A stretch of 10,269 nt of DNA, from assembly GCA_003158755.1 (NCBI GenBank), contig PMLF01000042.1, forward strand, positions 1 through 10,269, written 5' to 3'. Positions 5,873 through 10,269 of this stretch are shown piece by piece; position 1 is the stretch's first letter, and every line of letters begins with the position of its first letter. A program made the translations under genes and the position numbers. The notes beneath the pieces were generated by a model. It saw only the letters and a program-made list of their open reading frames with translations, had not been told where the DNA came from and ran no database searches. This DNA comes from Elusimicrobiota bacterium. GTDB taxonomy: Bacteria > Elusimicrobiota > Elusimicrobia > FEN-1173.

Positions 5873-8800
5873 ATGAAAAACTGCCATAAACGCGTAATTG
5901 GCATTCTGGGGGCTGGAGCGGTCGCCTTTTTGGCCGCTTTGTCTTCTTATGCCGATATGACGGGGGGCGCTTTCCGCATCATCCGGGATGACGTCAACTC
6001 TTCCGGCCAAGTCCTGGAGGGGGGAAATTACCTCTTAGTCGGGTCATTGGGAGGGGTTGATACGAGGCCCGTGTCCGGGGGAAATTACACCCTGACCCCC
6101 GGCCTGCCAAAAATCTATTACAACCCCGACGCGATCTTGAACGTCTCCCCCATGGTGGTTTCCACCGGTGAAATCGACCTCACGTGGACGTCCCCCAAGG
6201 GCGACGTGCCGGCCAAGACCCTGCCGGTTTATCAGGCAGCGAAGCACGGCTACATCATCAAATATTCCTCCGCAACTCCGTTGACGGGTCATGCCGCTTT
6301 CGAAGCGGCGGTCACCTCCGAAATAATTCCCGCCGCGTCGCCGACGGGTTCCCTGGAAAGCCGTTCCGTCATGAACCTCCTGGCCAACACCAGCTATTAC
6401 CTCTCGGTCAAGTCCTTCGACACGGACTGGAACGGGTCCGAGGTGTCGCAGGCGACCTCTTGCTACACCAAGGCGCAAATCCCGGCGATGCGCCTCGACC
6501 TGTTCTCCTACGGGAAAACCAGCATCCAGTCGGTGTGGGACACCAACAACCAAAGGCCCGAGGTTACCGTTCGTTTCGACGCCCAAGTTGTTTTCGACAC
6601 CACCACTATGGATGGCTTGGTGACGGAGACCGTTAACAGCGCCCTGGGTCAGGCGGGCTATAACTTTACGTCTCTCTTCCAAGGGACCGATTATTGGTTC
6701 CGCGCATGTTCCTACAACGGGGCGAATGTGTTTTCGGGCTGCAGCGTCTGGGTGACGACGCAGATACCCGTGGGCCTGCCCGAAGCTCTACCTTTTTCGG
6801 GCCAGGCCGCGGACCGCGTCACCGCCAACTGGCTGCCGGACGGCGGGATCCAGGCCGGGTGGCCGACCTCCGGTCCGTCGTTCGAGGTTTATCTTTCGTC
6901 CGACAGCGCCATCACCAACTACTATTTCGATTTACCTTCGCCCCCGGCCCGCGTCACGAGCCAAGAGTTCACGGGCCTGCTTCCGAACACCACCTATTAC
7001 GGCAAAGTTCGGGCTTATCCCGAAGGGGGCGGCCATGTGGGGCCGTTTGGGACCCTGAATTGGACTATGACGGGAGTCCACGCCACCAACAGCGGGACCT
7101 ATGCTATTTTCGTGGACAGCGCCTCCTTCACTTGGACGGTCCCGCCCGTCAGCAATGGGCCGAACCTCTTCTATTACCGGGTGGAGATGTCCACCGCCGC
7201 CGACTTCACGGGGACGGTCTCTTCCACCACCGTCGACAGCACCTTCCTCGCCGCCGACGTGACGAACCTCATCCCCAACACCATCTATCACGCGCGCGTC
7301 GTCACCCTGAACAACATCGGACTCCCGTCGGCCGAAGGACCGTGCGATTTGGGAATCCACACCACCCGGGCGCGAGCCCCCATTCCCGTCGGTTTCGCGG
7401 GCGTGACCGATTACCAGATCGGCATGCAGTGGCTGGCCAACGGCAACAACGCCCTGACCCATTACGAAGTGGACGTCACGAGCGAACCCTCCGGAAATTT
7501 TGGTTCCGGCGGCTTCGTTTCCGCCTCCACCGTGACGGCGGCCGGCGCCTCGTCCTTCACCTTCAACACGCCCCTGCAGTTGCTCGCCAACGCCACTTAT
7601 TTCGCCCAAATTAAAGCCGTGGCCCCGACGGGCGGGACGGACAGCGTTTTCGTTACTTTCGGCTCGACCGTCACCCATCCGACGACGGCGGGGAGCCTCG
7701 CCTTCTCGGGCCTGACGACGTCGTCGATCACGGTCAATTGGAGCAACGTCAACGACAATGGTTTGGCGCTGAACAGCTTGAATGACACGATGTACCGGGT
7801 GGAACTGCGGAAGAATGTTTCCCCGCTGACCGCCGATTTCTCGGCTTCGACCACGAGCCTGAGCCAGACCTTCGTGAACCTTTCGACCAACACGACTTAT
7901 TACGTCCAGGTCTTCACCCAAAGCCGCTCGGTGTGGCCGGATTCCCTCTCCCTGCCGGGGGCTCAATCCACCCTGGCCGCCCAGCCCATGGCCGCGGCCG
8001 CGCCCTTCAGCGTCGTAACCTCCAGCTCTCTGACCACCTATTGGACCTTCGGCGCGAACCCGGCCAACACCGATTACCTGGTGGAGATTTCCACCAACAA
8101 CTTCGCGTTCATTTCCGCCTCTTTCCAAGGGACGGACGTTTCTTCCCATACGTTCACGGGACTGTTGGGCAACAGCGTCTATTTCGCCCGAGTCTGGGGC
8201 ATCAACCACGGCGGGCTTCGGAACGCACCGCCGGCTTTGATCATCGGAAGCACGGTGACCCTGGTCAACAACCCCGCCTTTGCCGGGTTCCAGGTTTTCC
8301 CGAGCTCCATCACGATCTTCGTCGATCCCCAGGGCAACGGTCCCGACACCTATTACCGTTTTTGGGACGACAACCCGCCGAACGCGACGGATATCGTCCC
8401 GCTCCAGACGGACGGCATCCAGTCGTGGCACACGATGACGGGTCTGCCCGTCAACTCCTCCCACACGTTCCATTTCGTCGCCAGGAACCTGGCCAACTCC
8501 GAGACGCATCCCTCGGTGGACGTGTCGACGTGGACCCTGGCGTCGCCGGACGCTTACATCAGCGTGGGTCAAAACGAACCGACCACTTTGGAACTGAATC
8601 TTTACCCCGGTTCCAATCCGCCCGATTCGTACAATCTCGGGGTCAATACGCAGTTCGCCATCCAGTTGGCGCAGGTGACCCCCGACGGCTACCCCACCCA
8701 GACCGGCCTCTTCTTGGGGAGTTCTCCGGGTTTCTCGGGTTCCCGACAGGAATTCCTGCCGGATTCCTCCACTCCGGTTTGGCGGAACTTGTCCCAATGG

Positions 8801-10269
8801 AACGGCGGCGTCATCCTTTCTTCGGGCTTGGCCACCGGCCGCAAATATTTTTATCAGGTTTTGGCCCGGAACGGGAGCGATGGCGTGGTGGGTCCCGACA
8901 TCGTCACCGTTTGCCAGTTGTCGTTCGGCATGACGATGTCCGGCACGCCGATGTTGTATCTCAACGGCGTCAACGCTTACCAAAGCATCGGCACCGATCA
9001 GGCCAGTTACATCTGGACCAACCAGTTGAAAATCCCTTTCATCGCTTTGGGCGCTTTCAACAACAACCTATTTTTGAAAAGCTGCAACGATTACCCCGGC
9101 TTATGCCAATGCCCAACGACTCCCTTCCCTGGTTTCACCACCGGAAACCACGCCACCTTGACGACGTTCCCCGGACCCTTCCCGGGTTGGAATGGACGGT
9201 ACGATCTTAGCGCTCCGGATCAAACCTCGATAACAATGAATCCGGTGTATAACTACACGGACCCTCTTTCAGGAATTCGAGTGCCCGCGGAGGGAGAGTA
9301 CTACCTTCATATCATAGGCGATTCCTACCCGTTTATTTCATCCGTCACGGATCCCACGTATGGACACTACACGGCACAAGCGATGGGGCAACCGTTCCGT
9401 ATTTTCGTCGACACCACGCCGGCGAATCCGACGGCCATGAAACGCGCGGCATTTCGTTGCGATGATAAGGGAAACGTAACCTATGAGATCCGTGACAGCA
9501 CGGCGACGGGCTGGCGGACGCCGCTCTTCACTTGGACCGATCCCGACGGGAACTCTCCCAACGCCCCGGCCTATAACGTCAGCCCGACGGTGGGATATAG
9601 CTGGAGCTACTCCACCGATCCCTCCGTCACTCCGAGCACAACGGCCATAATGATCCCGGCCAGCGCGACCACCAGCTTGGTGATCCCTAGCACCAGTGCG
9701 ACCTATAGCGTTTGGGAGGGACCGGGTCTCCAGCCCGCCGGCACTTATTACTTCATGGTTCGCTCACTGGATAAAGCCGGCAACTGGTCGGCTCCGGCCG
9801 TCTTCCATTACATTTGCGTTCCGGACTTGGTTCAGCCGAGAGGGACTCCCGATCTGTATCCCTCCCTCGGGTTCGCGGCCAATACGACGCTGACGACGCC
9901 GAGCGGCGTTTCGGTGGCGGTCAGTACGGCGGGCGTTATGCGGCTCTACTTCAACAAGGAGATGGACTCCGGAACGTTCACGACGAGCACCGTCCGTCTC
10001 TCGCTGTTGAACGACAACTCCGGCGCCTATTTTGGGTCGAATGTTCCTTTGGGGGCCATCAGCGTTCTGGCGTCGGTGTACGGATCGACCGCCACGATCC
10101 AACCCGCCGCCGGAGTTCACCTCATGCCCGGCTGCCGTTACCAGCTGACCACTTCCACCGGTCTCCAGGACATTTCGGGCAACCCGTTGGAGGTTCAAGT
10201 CTCGAAGCGCTTCTACACCCTCATGGACCCTTCCCAGCGCAACGTGATCCTGGGCGACGCGTTGAACGC
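5873..10269 (+). CDS. Giant secreted FN3-repeat protein with Ig-like and Big_5-like domains (C-terminus cut by window edge)
   Basis: This frame is open from 5867 to the window edge (1465 visible residues from 5873). A stop sits just before 5867, so the start is ATG 5867 or 5873. I prefer 5873 because GAG (5861-5863) lies 9 nt away and an MKN signal peptide results, with likely cleavage after SYA at residue 27. Residues 28-85 form a short module ending in SGGNYTLTPGL. Nine FN3-like modules follow. Their N-T-x-Y-Y type strand motifs fall at residues 172, 272, 372, 469, 573, 673, 767, 861 and about 990, a period near 100. Residues of about 1015-1180 are atypical and include C1071, C1078 and C1080. 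About 1180-1320 resemble a GYSY-type Ig-like domain ending in GTYYFMVRSLDKAGNW, and about 1330-1450 resemble Big_5 (RLYFNKEMDS, then LTTSTGLQDISGNPL). Such proteins act outside the cell as adhesins, surface-layer parts or scaffolds. No enzymatic motif is visible and the anchoring signal is outside the window. Confidence 0.88.
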   Translation, partial: MKNCHKRVIGILGAGAVAFLAALSSYADMTGGAFRIIRDDVNSSGQVLEGGNYLLVGSLGGVDTRPVSGGNYTLTPGLPKIYYNPDAILNVSPMVVSTGEIDLTWTSPKGDVPAKTLPVYQAAKHGYIIKYSSATPLTGHAAFEAAVTSEIIPAASPTGSLESRSVMNLLANTSYYLSVKSFDTDWNGSEVSQATSCYTKAQIPAMRLDLFSYGKTSIQSVWDTNNQRPEVTVRFDAQVVFDTTTMDGLVTETVNSALGQAGYNFTSLFQGTDYWFRACSYNGANVFSGCSVWVTTQIPVGLPEALPFSGQAADRVTANWLPDGGIQAGWPTSGPSFEVYLSSDSAITNYYFDLPSPPARVTSQEFTGLLPNTTYYGKVRAYPEGGGHVGPFGTLNWTMTGVHATNSGTYAIFVDSASFTWTVPPVSNGPNLFYYRVEMSTAADFTGTVSSTTVDSTFLAADVTNLIPNTIYHARVVTLNNIGLPSAEGPCDLGIHTTRARAPIPVGFAGVTDYQIGMQWLANGNNALTHYEVDVTSEPSGNFGSGGFVSASTVTAAGASSFTFNTPLQLLANATYFAQIKAVAPTGGTDSVFVTFGSTVTHPTTAGSLAFSGLTTSSITVNWSNVNDNGLALNSLNDTMYRVELRKNVSPLTADFSASTTSLSQTFVNLSTNTTYYVQVFTQSRSVWPDSLSLPGAQSTLAAQPMAAAAPFSVVTSSSLTTYWTFGANPANTDYLVEISTNNFAFISASFQGTDVSSHTFTGLLGNSVYFARVWGINHGGLRNAPPALIIGSTVTLVNNPAFAGFQVFPSSITIFVDPQGNGPDTYYRFWDDNPPNATDIVPLQTDGIQSWHTMTGLPVNSSHTFHFVARNLANSETHPSVDVSTWTLASPDAYISVGQNEPTTLELNLYPGSNPPDSYNLGVNTQFAIQLAQVTPDGYPTQTGLFLGSSPGFSGSRQEFLPDSSTPVWRNLSQWNGGVILSSGLATGRKYFYQVLARNGSDGVVGPDIVTVCQLSFGMTMSGTPMLYLNGVNAYQSIGTDQASYIWTNQLKIPFIALGAFNNNLFLKSCNDYPGLCQCPTTPFPGFTTGNHATLTTFPGPFPGWNGRYDLSAPDQTSITMNPVYNYTDPLSGIRVPAEGEYYLHIIGDSYPFISSVTDPTYGHYTAQAMGQPFRIFVDTTPANPTAMKRAAFRCDDKGNVTYEIRDSTATGWRTPLFTWTDPDGNSPNAPAYNVSPTVGYSWSYSTDPSVTPSTTAIMIPASATTSLVIPSTSATYSVWEGPGLQPAGTYYFMVRSLDKAGNWSAPAVFHYICVPDLVQPRGTPDLYPSLGFAANTTLTTPSGVSVAVSTAGVMRLYFNKEMDSGTFTTSTVRLSLLNDNSGAYFGSNVPLGAISVLASVYGSTATIQPAAGVHLMPGCRYQLTTSTGLQDISGNPLEVQVSKRFYTLMDPSQRNVILGDALN

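Noticed and set aside
6932..8983. 683-codon open frame on the minus strand
   Set aside because: It is opposite the FN3 repeat gene. Its translation is Arg/Gly/Val/His-rich with no recognisable motif, whereas the plus-strand frame shows signal peptide, FN3-like repeats and continuous motifs. It is a shadow.
6694..9210. Plus-strand open frames at 6694-7614 and 7933-9210
   Set aside because: They are out of frame with the continuous secreted-protein frame (5873 to edge) and translate to Arg/Pro/His-rich sequence typical of shifted GC-rich coding DNA.

Overview
The window holds four protein-coding genes and two short intergenic regions. Two genes run leftward (1-1094, cut by the left edge, and 1091-2497). 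Two run rightward (2558-5659, and 5873 to the right edge, where it is cut). Coding DNA is GC-rich with strongly G/C-biased third positions, while the 5660-5866 gap is visibly AT-rich. I see no tRNA, rRNA, CRISPR array, insertion sequence or phage gene. The last gene combines a short N-terminal module ending in an SGGNYTLTPGL-like signature, FN3-like repeats and a Big_5-like domain. That style resembles large secreted proteins of Elusimicrobiota and other poorly cultured Gram-negative phyla. This taxonomic guess is an inference with low confidence.

Left block, minus strand: an amino-acid permease of the APC superfamily (1091-2497) is followed by a GAF plus HD-GYP protein (1-1094). Its GTG start overlaps the permease TGA by 4 bp, so the two are probably co-transcribed and translationally coupled. 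HD-GYP domains typically degrade cyclic di-GMP, and the GAF domain carries the cyclic-nucleotide-type NK...F...DE signature. This pair may link nutrient uptake to second-messenger turnover.

Centre: a 60-bp divergent gap (2498-2557) separates the permease from a 1033-residue protein on the plus strand. The gap holds a long imperfect dyad over a plausible promoter. The large protein is the most unusual object here. It has an N-terminal signal-like hydrophobic segment, then a CheR-type S-adenosylmethionine (SAM)-dependent methyltransferase domain, a long helical TPR-like middle, and a C-terminal alpha/beta hydrolase with a complete-looking Ser-Asp-His triad. A carboxyl methyltransferase and a possible esterase on one chain suggest a writer-eraser enzyme. 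An export signal conflicts with the need for SAM.

Right block: a 207-bp AT-rich gap carries a probable intrinsic terminator and a perfect 23-nt GC-rich palindrome of dispersed-repeat type. It is followed by a giant secreted protein (at least 1465 residues) with FN3-like modules at a period of about 100 residues, a lower-GC atypical insert, a GYSY-type Ig-like domain and a Big_5-like domain. Nothing visible ties this protein functionally to the other three.
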